The notes beneath the pieces were generated by a model, which saw only the letters and a program-made list of their open reading frames with translations, did no database searches and was not told where the DNA came from. Both the position numbers and the translations under genes were made by a program. From NCBI GenBank assembly GCA_042577505.1, contig JBHPEA010000033.1, positions 1 through 15,566 of the forward strand: a DNA stretch of 15,566 nt. Reading direction: 5' to 3'. The stretch is from JACQSR01 sp042577505 (lineage in GTDB: Archaea; Nanobdellota; Nanobdellia; Woesearchaeales; JACQSR01). Positions 7,627 through 14,566 of the stretch are shown one piece after another (positions within the stretch are counted from its first letter, which is position 1; each line of letters begins with the position of its first letter).

Positions 7627-7632
7627 TTTAAA
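7627..7632 (+). promoter_or_regulatory. TATA box of the branched-chain amino acid operon
   Basis: TTTAAA, in the context AGATTTAAAAATA, is centred about 28 nt before the first ATG of the leader-peptide ORF (7658). That is the spacing seen at topA. It predicts an mRNA that begins at or next to the leader-peptide start, i.e. a leaderless leader peptide. Only a weak purine run (TTAGAGA) precedes the ATG. Confidence 0.55.
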
Positions 7633-7657
7633 AATAAGTGGCTTTACTCCTTAGAGA

Positions 7658-7723
7658 ATGATGAACAGAATTTCCTTGAAAGTTGGAGTTTTGTTAGTTT
7701 TAGTTCTTGTGGTTCTGTTGTAA
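7658..7723 (+). CDS. Leu/Val-rich leader peptide of the leuA-ilvBN operon
   Basis: This is a 21-codon ORF beginning ATGATG and ending TAA, 69 nt before the leuA start. It contains seven Leu, six Val and one Ile; residues 9-21 read VGVLLVLVLVVLL. These are the end products of the operon that follows, as in the bacterial ilv and leu attenuator peptides. Leu codons are varied (TTG, TTA, CTT, CTG), and several lie in a segment that pairs with the region before leuA. The start fits a leaderless mRNA from the TATA box at 7627. A ribosome slowed by scarce Leu- or Val-tRNA would sit on that segment. Alternatives are a small membrane peptide or the remnant of a signal sequence; the dense Val/Leu run, the position and the RNA pairing favour an attenuator. 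It is not an enzyme. Confidence 0.7.
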   Translation: MMNRISLKVGVLLVLVLVVLL

Positions 7724-7792
7724 GTCTTGGCTCTAAACCAAGGCGTCAATGTATAAACTTTATACAGATAGAGCCACAAGAGAGGTAAAAAA
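7704..7792 (+). promoter_or_regulatory. attenuator-like RNA switch controlling leuA translation
   Basis: Segment A, inside the leader-peptide codons (7704-7719), pairs with segment D (7767-7782) in 16 consecutive base pairs, 12 Watson-Crick and 4 G-U. Inside this stem fit two hairpins, 7724-7730/7738-7744 and 7750-7756/7760-7766, giving a three-way junction. Segment B (7728-7735) can pair instead with 7769-7776 in 8 Watson-Crick pairs, excluding both A:D and the first hairpin. The leuA Shine-Dalgarno sequence AGAGGT (7781-7786) overlaps the end of D. A:D should hide part of it, and B:D should leave it free. No U-run follows, so control is probably on translation. The pairings are read directly; the switch logic is inference. 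Confidence 0.6.
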
Positions 7793-9346
7793 ATGGGAAA
7801 GAAAGTAAAAATATTCGACACGACATTGCGAGATGGTGAGCAATCACCTGGAGCTTCATTAAACATACATGAAAAGTTATTGATAGCTAAACAACTCGCA
7901 AAGCTGAATGTTGACATTATTGAAGCAGGATTTCCCATTGCATCTCAAGGAGATTTTGATGCTGTAAAAATAATTGCTCAGAAAGTTAAAGGCCCGACAA
8001 TCTGTGGATTAGCAAGATGTACTGCAGCGGATATTGATAGGGCTGGAGAAGCATTAAAACCTGCAAAGAAGAAAAGGATTCATGTTTTTATTGCTACTTC
8101 TCAAATTCACATTGAGAAAAAGTTGAGAAGGTCAAAAGAAGATGTAATTAAGAATGCAGTTGAAGGGATTAAAAGAGCTCGGAAATATACAAAAGATATT
8201 GAGTTTTCTCCAGAGGATGCTTCACGTACTGATTTGGATTATATGTGCGATGTTGTAAAGTCTGCAATTAAAGCAGGGGCAACAACAATTAATATTCCAG
8301 ATACTGTTGGATATTCAGAACCAGAAGAATTTGCACAAAGGATCGTATATTTGAAGAAAAAAGTTCCTGAGACAAAGAACATTACAATTTCTGTTCACTG
8401 CCATAATGATTTAGGATTAGCAGTCGCTAACTCATTAGCTGCTGTTAATGCAGGTGCATCTCAAATTGAATGCACAATAAATGGATTAGGCGAAAGAGCA
8501 GGAAATGCTTCGTTAGAAGAATGTGTAATGAATTTGAAAGTAAAATCTAAGTTCTTTAAGGGAGCAGATACTGGAATAAACACTAAGGAAATATTTAGAA
8601 CTTCAAAGATGGTTTCTGATTTAACTGGAATGACTGTTCAAAGAAATAAAGCAATAGTTGGTAGAAATGCATTCGCACATGAAGCTGGAATACATCAACA
8701 CGGAGTTATTTCTGCAAGAGAAACTTATGAAATTATGGACGCATCTGATGTAGGTTGGAGTGGAGAAGGTTTAGTAATCGGAAAGCACTCAGGTAAACAT
8801 GCTGTTCAAAATATTCTGAAAGATATTGGTTATGAATTTTCTAAAGAGCAAGTGTCAAAAATAACTGCAAAAATTAAAGATCTTGCAGATAAACAAAAAC
8901 AAGTTGAGAGAGAAGACATTATCGCAATTGCGAATGATATGACACATTCACTTGTAAAACCTAAAGTTAAATTAAAGGAATTTGCAATAATGACTGGATC
9001 AAATGTAACTCCTACTGCTACAGTTAAATTAGATGTAGAAGGTAAGGAAATTGTTGGAGCTTCGAATGGAGTTGGTCCAGTTGATGCTGCTTCAAAGGCA
9101 ATTAAAAGTTTAATAGATCCTTCATTAAAATTAGTTACTTATAATCTTAAAGCGATTACAGGAGGAACAAATGCGTTAGCAGATGTTGCGATAACTGTTG
9201 AAAATAAGAAAGGAGAAAAGTTCAAAGCAGGGGCTGTTAGCGAAGACATAGTTATGGCATCAGTCCAAGCCTTAATAAAAGGAGTAAATTATGCAATGAT
9301 GCATAAACCAACTAAAAAAATTAATCGTGAGGATGTAGGAGAATGA
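7793..9346 (+). CDS. leuA: 2-isopropylmalate synthase
   Basis: LeuA condenses acetyl-CoA with 2-oxoisovalerate, the first committed step to leucine. The 517-aa length matches full bacterial-type LeuA. The TIM-barrel catalytic domain opens FDTTLRDGEQSPG (8-20), with Arg13 and the metal ligand Asp14. SVHCHNDLGLAVAN carries the metal ligands His202 and His204, and NGLGERAGNASLEE contains Asn238. The HEAGIHQHG linker motif follows. The C-terminal regulatory domain (about 390-510; VKLDVEGKEIVGASNGVGPVDAA) is intact, so leucine feedback is expected. Citramalate or homocitrate synthase are less likely given length and motifs, but substrate choice cannot be settled by eye. AGAGGT lies 6 nt before the ATG, inside the proposed attenuator. 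The stop overlaps the ilvB start (ATGA). Confidence 0.93.
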   Translation: MGKKVKIFDTTLRDGEQSPGASLNIHEKLLIAKQLAKLNVDIIEAGFPIASQGDFDAVKIIAQKVKGPTICGLARCTAADIDRAGEALKPAKKKRIHVFIATSQIHIEKKLRRSKEDVIKNAVEGIKRARKYTKDIEFSPEDASRTDLDYMCDVVKSAIKAGATTINIPDTVGYSEPEEFAQRIVYLKKKVPETKNITISVHCHNDLGLAVANSLAAVNAGASQIECTINGLGERAGNASLEECVMNLKVKSKFFKGADTGINTKEIFRTSKMVSDLTGMTVQRNKAIVGRNAFAHEAGIHQHGVISARETYEIMDASDVGWSGEGLVIGKHSGKHAVQNILKDIGYEFSKEQVSKITAKIKDLADKQKQVEREDIIAIANDMTHSLVKPKVKLKEFAIMTGSNVTPTATVKLDVEGKEIVGASNGVGPVDAASKAIKSLIDPSLKLVTYNLKAITGGTNALADVAITVENKKGEKFKAGAVSEDIVMASVQALIKGVNYAMMHKPTKKINREDVGE

Positions 9347-11139
9347 CAACGCCAATAAGACAAATTTCAAGGAAATTAACTGCGAAGGACAAACAAAAAG
9401 GACAGTATATCATGACAGAGACTTTAGTGAAGCTAGGAGTGGATACTTTATTTGGAATAACAGGAGGGGCAATTATTCCTTTTTATGATGCAGTTTATGA
9501 TTACAAAGGTAAGATTAGGAATATATTGATGAGGCATGAGCAAGGGGCAGCCCATGCAGCACAAGGTTATGCGAAAGTGACTGGGAAACCTGGAGTTTGT
9601 ATTGCTACCTCTGGTCCTGGTGCTTGTAATTTAGTTACTGGGATTGCGGATGCTTACATGGATTCTGTTCCAATAATTGCAATGGCTGGTCAAGTGCCAT
9701 CTTTCTTAATTGGGAATGATGCATTTCAGGAAACTGATATGGTTGGGGTGACAATGCCAATCACAAAACACAATTTCCAGATTAGAGATGTTGATGAAGT
9801 TGCTGAGACAATAATGAAAGCCCATAGAATTGCAACTGAAGGTAGACCTGGTCCGGTTTACATTGATGTTCCAAAAGATGCACAGACTAAATCGACTACT
9901 AAAAAGATTCCTACTTCAGTTGAGATTGAATCATTTGAACATCAGTTAGAACCTGATCAAAATCAAGTTTTAATGGCAGCAGAATTAATTTTAAACGCAG
10001 AAAGACCCGTTATTATTTCTGGCGGCGGCGTGATAATTTCAGATGCATCAAATGAGGTTTCTGCTTTAGCTGAAGCGATTAAATGTCCTGTAGCAACTAC
10101 AACGATGGGGAAAAGTTCCTTCCCGGAAACACACCCATTATGTTTTGGTGTTTTAGGTATGCATGGTCAGGAACATGCAAACTACGCAGTTATTAATTCG
10201 GATTTAATAATTGCAGTTGGATGCAGGTTTTCTGATAGGATAACAGGAGATACAAAAGCTTTCCAAGAAGGAAAGAAGATTATTCATATTGACATAGATC
10301 CTGCAGAGATTGGAAAGAATGTGAATGTAGATGCTTCGATAATTGGGGATGCAAGAAGGAGCTTAGTTCAACTTGTCAAGACATTCTTGAAGTTAAGTCA
10401 GAAAAGAAAGTTTAGCGTTTCTGAATGGAACAAGAAGATGAAAGACGTTAAGGACATTGTTGAGAGTCATCACGAAAGGGATGTTAAAGCTGAAGGTTTG
10501 CATCAAATATATGTTACACGTGCGATATCAAAAATGATTAAACAAAGTGATATCGTTGTAACTGGTGTTGGTCAGCATCAAATGTTTGCACAGCATTATC
10601 TTTATAGGGATAATCCTAGAACATGGATAACCTCTGGTGGAGCTGGAACAATGGGATTCGGTTTACCTGCTTCTATCGGTGCTAAAGTTGGAAAGCCTTC
10701 CTCAGAAGTAATTGACATTGATGGAGATGGAAGTTTCCAAATGACATCTCAGGAGTTGGCTGTTTGTAAAGAAGAAGATATCAAAGTTACTCCAGTTATT
10801 ATGAATAACAGTTATTTAGGAATGGTAAGGCAATGGTTGGAAACTTTTCAGGCTAAAAGATATTCAACAGTTTACTTTACTTCAAATCCAGACTTTGAAA
10901 AATTAGCTGGAGCTTATGGATTGAAAGGAATAACAGTTACACGTCGTTCTGAGTTTGAGGAAGCCTTCAAAAGAGCTTACGAAGATGATGTAACTACAGT
11001 TGTTGACGTTCATGTAGATAAGGAAAAAAGTATTTGGCCTATGTTACCTGCTGGTGGGACATTGAAGGATATAATAATGGGTAATGTTGTTTTCAAGAAG
11101 ACATGGCAAGATATTTTGAAATCAAGAGGTTCAAAATGA
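9343..11139 (+). CDS. ilvB: acetolactate synthase, large (catalytic) subunit
   Basis: This ThDP-dependent enzyme joins two pyruvates to acetolactate (valine, leucine) or pyruvate with 2-oxobutyrate (isoleucine). The PYR domain has RHEQGAAHAAQGYA with catalytic Glu66 and the acetolactate-synthase motif NDAFQETD (125-132). The central domain carries LGMHGQEHAN and GCRFSDRITGD. The PP domain carries SGGAGTMGFGLPASIGAK, then GDGSFQM (461-467; Asp462) and MNNSYLGMVRQW (Asn489, Trp498), the Mg-ThDP motif and the residues typical of true acetohydroxyacid synthases. The first 24 residues extend beyond the usual N-terminus; Met24 (9412) is an alternative start, but the ATGA overlap with leuA and purine-rich GTGAGG/AGGAG sequence upstream favour 9343. 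The small subunit gene follows directly. Confidence 0.96.
   Translation: MTTPIRQISRKLTAKDKQKGQYIMTETLVKLGVDTLFGITGGAIIPFYDAVYDYKGKIRNILMRHEQGAAHAAQGYAKVTGKPGVCIATSGPGACNLVTGIADAYMDSVPIIAMAGQVPSFLIGNDAFQETDMVGVTMPITKHNFQIRDVDEVAETIMKAHRIATEGRPGPVYIDVPKDAQTKSTTKKIPTSVEIESFEHQLEPDQNQVLMAAELILNAERPVIISGGGVIISDASNEVSALAEAIKCPVATTTMGKSSFPETHPLCFGVLGMHGQEHANYAVINSDLIIAVGCRFSDRITGDTKAFQEGKKIIHIDIDPAEIGKNVNVDASIIGDARRSLVQLVKTFLKLSQKRKFSVSEWNKKMKDVKDIVESHHERDVKAEGLHQIYVTRAISKMIKQSDIVVTGVGQHQMFAQHYLYRDNPRTWITSGGAGTMGFGLPASIGAKVGKPSSEVIDIDGDGSFQMTSQELAVCKEEDIKVTPVIMNNSYLGMVRQWLETFQAKRYSTVYFTSNPDFEKLAGAYGLKGITVTRRSEFEEAFKRAYEDDVTTVVDVHVDKEKSIWPMLPAGGTLKDIIMGNVVFKKTWQDILKSRGSK
11126..11130 (+). promoter_or_regulatory. 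Shine-Dalgarno site deciding the ilvN start
   Basis: GAGGT lies 5 nt before the ATG at 11136, inside the last ilvB codons. It supports 11136 rather than the in-frame ATG at 11103. Confidence 0.6.
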
Positions 11140-11624
11140 AAAACACAATCTGTATTATGGTTAAAGACGAACCTGGTGTAATGACTAGAGTTGCTGGGTT
11201 GTTTGCAAGACGGGGATTTAATATTGAAACAATAACTGTTGGTAAAACTAACCAAGAGAAAATCTCAAAGATAGTTATTACTGCATTGGGTGATGAGAAG
11301 ACAATTTCACAAATTGAGAAGCAAGTTAATAAGTTAATTGACGTGGTTAAAGTATATGAGTTAAAACCTCATGCATCAGTTATCCGTGAGTTATGTTTGG
11401 TAAAAGTGGAAGTTAAGAATCAGAAGCAGAAGGATGAAGTTATTAACTATGCGAATGTGTATAAGAATAAGATTGTTGATATAACACCTAAGAAAGTTAC
11501 ACTTGAGATATTAGGTGAGCCTGCTAAGATTGATACTTTCCTTGAATTGATGGAACCATTTGGTATCCTAGATATATCTAGGACAGGTGTTACTGGAATA
11601 TTGCGTGAGAAGCCAAAAGATTAG
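11136..11624 (+). CDS. ilvN: acetolactate synthase, small (regulatory) subunit
   Basis: The regulatory subunit of acetohydroxyacid synthase raises activity of the large subunit and gives valine feedback. The N-terminal ACT domain reads TICIMVKDEPGVMTRVAGLF and RRGFNIETITVG, the family's effector-binding loop, followed by a C-terminal domain ending near GVTGILRE. The 162-aa length from the ATG at 11136 is the usual size. This start gives an ATGA overlap with ilvB, repeats the leuA-ilvB junction and has GAGGT 5 nt upstream. An in-frame ATG at 11103 would add 11 residues that do not look like the family and was not chosen. The last 4 nt overlap the 3' end of the convergent lipoprotein gene. No ilvC or ilvD follows. 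Confidence 0.94.
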   Translation: MKNTICIMVKDEPGVMTRVAGLFARRGFNIETITVGKTNQEKISKIVITALGDEKTISQIEKQVNKLIDVVKVYELKPHASVIRELCLVKVEVKNQKQKDEVINYANVYKNKIVDITPKKVTLEILGEPAKIDTFLELMEPFGILDISRTGVTGILREKPKD

Positions 11625-12568
11625 TTCATTTGGGAATAGTAGAACATTCTGTACTTATCTTCATATGGGACGACTGTTGGAGAGTTTATCCCATATCTGT
11701 CAAATCTTAAAGCACCATATAGTCTGACACCACTATCTTCAGCCCAGGTTATCGAGTCGTTAGAAGAAGCTGAGAAAGCAGAGATTTTTGTACCATATAA
11801 TGCATGGTAATACATTCTGTATTTATCTTCTAGTTTTAATACATCAATTCCGAATCCTTCTAAATTAAGGTCTACAGGATTTTCAAATTGAAGTCCGTTA
11901 TTAGATGTTAACATTATCATGGAACCGTTTTCTGAAACAATCATTTTCCAAATAGTGTCAACTTTGAAAACATCAAATCCATCGATATCAGATCCTGAAT
12001 ATCTTAATCCAGGTTCACTTTCAAAATAAATTCCATTTACTGATGAGCCACTATATATTACATTGTTGATTTCATAATAGATTCGGTATTTATCTCCGTC
12101 AATTACTACGCTCATATCTTCTACATCTTCTTCTAAATCCATTTTTTTGTAAACCCAACTGTTTTTATGCCATATTGCAACGGTAGTTCCTTCGTTTTTT
12201 GCATCTACATAATATACTCTTATTTTTCCTTCTTTATCTATGATCGCTTCCGGATTTGATGCTTGATCTGAAAGAACTGCTCTAACTCTTGTCCATGCCT
12301 TTGAGTCAAAAGATTCTCCAACTAGAATTCTGTGGTTCCATGGACCATCTCCAAACTTTTCACTCGCCCCAATTCCTGGGATGATGTCGTTATATAGTAA
12401 ACCTTCAATATCTACAAGACTGTCTGATATTTTTGGGGCCTCGGGCTTAGGTGGAGCTGGAAGAATTGGTTGTTTTGTAAATGTGTCTGATGGAAGTTGG
12501 AAATCTTCTTTATCATCGCAAGCACTAATTACAAAAAGTAGTAGTAAGACTAATATGAACCATTTCAT
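11621..12568 (-). CDS. exported lipoprotein with beta-propeller-like repeats
   Basis: This 315-aa protein begins with a lipoprotein-type signal peptide (hydrophobic run to VISAC, lipid Cys17), then a Pro/Lys-rich linker (KQPILPAPPKPEAPK). The rest is built of repeated beta motifs of the form K/R-Y-R-hydrophobic-Y-Y: IRVYYVDA, DKYRIYYEI, DKYRMYYHAL and DKYRMFYYSQ. Accompanying segments such as SNDSITWAEDSGVRL and VNGIYFESEPGLRYSG recall the S-x-D-G-x-x-W/F turns of five-bladed propellers (glycoside hydrolase 43/sialidase type). No catalytic residues can be assigned, so binding rather than cleavage of glycans is equally possible. A TATA box about 28 nt upstream suggests a leaderless mRNA. It converges on ilvN with a 4-nt overlap. 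Confidence 0.8.
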   Translation of the reverse strand: MKWFILVLLLLFVISACDDKEDFQLPSDTFTKQPILPAPPKPEAPKISDSLVDIEGLLYNDIIPGIGASEKFGDGPWNHRILVGESFDSKAWTRVRAVLSDQASNPEAIIDKEGKIRVYYVDAKNEGTTVAIWHKNSWVYKKMDLEEDVEDMSVVIDGDKYRIYYEINNVIYSGSSVNGIYFESEPGLRYSGSDIDGFDVFKVDTIWKMIVSENGSMIMLTSNNGLQFENPVDLNLEGFGIDVLKLEDKYRMYYHALYGTKISAFSASSNDSITWAEDSGVRLYGALRFDRYGINSPTVVPYEDKYRMFYYSQMN

Positions 12569-12592
12569 AAGGTTTATTTGTTAAATGATATT

Positions 12593-12598
12593 ATTAAA
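12593..12598 (-). promoter_or_regulatory. TATA box of the propeller lipoprotein gene
   Basis: The minus strand reads TTTAAT, centred about 28 nt before the ATG at 12568, with no Shine-Dalgarno sequence between. This fits the leaderless class in the window. Confidence 0.45.
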
Positions 12599-12625
12599 TG
12601 TTTGTGTCTACTATATAGGAAAATA

Positions 12626-12631
12626 TTTAAA
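12626..12631 (+). promoter_or_regulatory. TATA box of the cysteine-rich lipoprotein gene
   Basis: TTTAAA, preceded by GGAAAATA (a possible BRE), is centred 40.5 nt before the ATG at 12669. This predicts a leader of about 15 nt holding the Shine-Dalgarno sequence GAGGTG (12658-12663), 5 nt before the start. Confidence 0.55.
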
Positions 12632-12668
12632 CGTCTGCTAATGGGTTTGTAATATTAGAGGTGCTATA

Positions 12669-14558
12669 ATGGAAAAAACATCACAATATATTATTCTATT
12701 GAGTTTGCTTTTCTTAATTGCTTTAGCTGGATGTAACTGTGAGGATCTTGATGACGATGGTTATACAGGCGAAGCTCCTAATTGTGCAACTGGAAGCGAT
12801 TGTGATGATTCTAATAGTGATGTTAATCCTGGTGCCACTGAAATTTGTGGTGATGGCTTAGATAACGATTGTAGTGAGGGAGATCAGGCTTGTGATCAAG
12901 AAATATGTGGAAATGATAATATTGATGATGATGGGGATGGAGAAGTAGACGAAGGATGCAATTCATGTCAAGACGGTCTTGTTAGATGTTCTGGAAATCA
13001 ACCACAAAGGTGCATTATTGATAATGGGCAACCAACTTACATTAATGTTGGAGAAGCTTGTGATACTGGATCTGATTGTACTGCTTTAGAAATTAACACT
13101 AAGGATGGTTTACCAATTGGAAAGGTAAATTGTGAGCTTGTCTATGGTGTAGATAACAATGTGTTTCATACAGAATATGGATACTTAAAATTTCCATCTA
13201 GAATTCCTGAAGGTGGATTAATTGGGGATTGTATAAAGATGATGGATAAGTATTACTCAATTGATACTGAATTGTGTCCGTGGTTAGAGCTCAATGAGAG
13301 TGAGTTTATTCATGTGCTATTTTACCATGATTTCTCAGAACATACATACTACGATATAGCTCTAGATTTTAATCAACCTGGCGTTTTGGAAAAATGCCCT
13401 ATAAGTATTTGTACTGATTTGGTTTTAGACAATGTAAAAAATACAATAGAGTTTGATGTAAAACATAATTCTCAAGCATCTACTCTAAATTGTCTTTCAA
13501 ATTGTAGAGAACCTACTGGGAACCAACCATCTTGTAACAATCCTACAGGTTGTGAAAGCTTAGGGGACCCATTACCCCCAAGTTATTGTGAAGGTAATTC
13601 ATTAATTAGAATCATCTCTTGTCCTGGATGCGATCCTCCATGGGGTATGAAATTGGAACCTTATGATTGTGGATGGCAACGTGAATGCCGCGGTAACAAT
13701 TGCGTAATAAAAGAAGGATGTGAAGATGGATGTGGTACTGGTTGTCTATGTCCTTCAGAGACTCCTTACTGCAATCGTAATGGTTATTGCGTAGAAGAAC
13801 CAAGAGATTGTTTACCACCCCCTCCCTTCATGTTCACTTGTGGAGTTGATGATGATGGAAGATCGAAGTGTTGCAGACAGGATTGTGATCCCACATGTAA
13901 TGATGGATGTAAATGTTCAAACGGGTATCCATGTGTAGATGGAACTTGCCAAGAAATATGTCCTGTAAACACATCTGCTTGTCCAGATCATAACAACTGC
14001 TGTACAGTAAATGAAACTTGTGTGCCTAGGGATGGACGATCTTGGGTTTGTGAAGATCAAGGACGATGTGGTGACGGATGTACTCCATGTCCTGGTGCTC
14101 CAGGTGATTGTTGTTGCGGTTTTGAAAACGACTGTATGGCTGGTGAATGTCGACCACCATCCGGTTGCGAAGAAGGCCAAAAGGCATGCCCTTACAATAA
14201 TGGAAGCATGAAATGTTGTGGGATATCAGAACAATGTCCAGAAAGTCCAGAAGGTGAATGTGGATCAGAATGTGATACTCCACTTTGTAATGGACAGTGC
14301 TGTAATAGTGGAATGGAGTGTTTTTATGGGCATGTATGTGTAACGAAGCCCCCTTGTAGAGATAAATGTGAGGCATTTCATACATGTTGTTATGTTGAAT
14401 GGGGATGTCCTTCTCCAAATGGGAAGTGTGTAGATCACTGTGGAAATTGTGATACAAGCTATCCTAATGGAGAGTGGGAGTGTTATTATAGAGGCCGTTC
14501 GGGATGTGAATGCAGGTATGGTGGATGTCCTACTGACCCACCCTGGGGCGGCGGTTAG
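12669..14558 (+). CDS. cysteine-rich lipoprotein with MopE-like metal-binding motifs
   Basis: This 629-aa protein has a signal peptide with a lipobox (LAGC, lipid Cys22) and roughly 80 cysteines, about one residue in eight. Residues 24-97 carry Asp-rich motifs of the MopE-type putative metal-binding family (DCDDSNSDVNPGATEICGDG, then DNDC, and NIDDDGDGEVDEGC), likely Ca2+ loops. A less Cys-rich globular part spans about 155-265. The rest (about 270-625) is a run of small disulfide knots. Four late modules share CC-x5-C (CCTVNETC, CCGISEQC, CCNSGMEC, CCYVEWGC), each followed by two more cysteines, which recalls WAP or granulin folds. No catalytic domain is visible. It is probably a disulfide-stiffened surface stalk or binding protein. 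Shine-Dalgarno GAGGTG decides the start. It ends PPWGGG. Confidence 0.85.
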   Translation: MEKTSQYIILLSLLFLIALAGCNCEDLDDDGYTGEAPNCATGSDCDDSNSDVNPGATEICGDGLDNDCSEGDQACDQEICGNDNIDDDGDGEVDEGCNSCQDGLVRCSGNQPQRCIIDNGQPTYINVGEACDTGSDCTALEINTKDGLPIGKVNCELVYGVDNNVFHTEYGYLKFPSRIPEGGLIGDCIKMMDKYYSIDTELCPWLELNESEFIHVLFYHDFSEHTYYDIALDFNQPGVLEKCPISICTDLVLDNVKNTIEFDVKHNSQASTLNCLSNCREPTGNQPSCNNPTGCESLGDPLPPSYCEGNSLIRIISCPGCDPPWGMKLEPYDCGWQRECRGNNCVIKEGCEDGCGTGCLCPSETPYCNRNGYCVEEPRDCLPPPPFMFTCGVDDDGRSKCCRQDCDPTCNDGCKCSNGYPCVDGTCQEICPVNTSACPDHNNCCTVNETCVPRDGRSWVCEDQGRCGDGCTPCPGAPGDCCCGFENDCMAGECRPPSGCEEGQKACPYNNGSMKCCGISEQCPESPEGECGSECDTPLCNGQCCNSGMECFYGHVCVTKPPCRDKCEAFHTCCYVEWGCPSPNGKCVDHCGNCDTSYPNGEWECYYRGRSGCECRYGGCPTDPPWGGG

Positions 14559-14564
14559 AAAAAA
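14559..14564 (-). terminator. oligo-T after the small lipoprotein gene
   Basis: The minus strand carries six T residues immediately after the stop of the lipoprotein gene (14567), an archaeal-type termination signal. It occupies the 8-nt gap between the two convergent genes. Confidence 0.4.
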
Positions 14565-14566
14565 TT

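Noticed and set aside
7570..7788. A 72-codon plus-strand ORF ending at the leuA ribosome-binding site
   Set aside because: Its sequence has no protein-like pattern and crosses the T7 run and the TATA box at 7627. The Leu/Val-rich ORF in another frame explains the same region better. A TATA-like element near 7544-7551 keeps a small doubt.
7651..7938. Minus-strand ORF of 95 codons over the leuA start
   Set aside because: It is antisense to the attenuator and the LeuA catalytic motif, with no promoter or ribosome-binding site.
11103..11135. Upstream in-frame ATG for ilvN
   Set aside because: The extra 11 residues do not fit the family, and the ATG at 11136 has GAGGT and the same ATGA overlap as leuA-ilvB.
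14026..14457. Long minus-strand ORF (143 codons) opposite the cysteine-rich gene
   Set aside because: It is His/Tyr/Ile-rich antisense of Cys/Gly codons, with no start signals; other antisense ORFs in this gene are shadows of the same kind.
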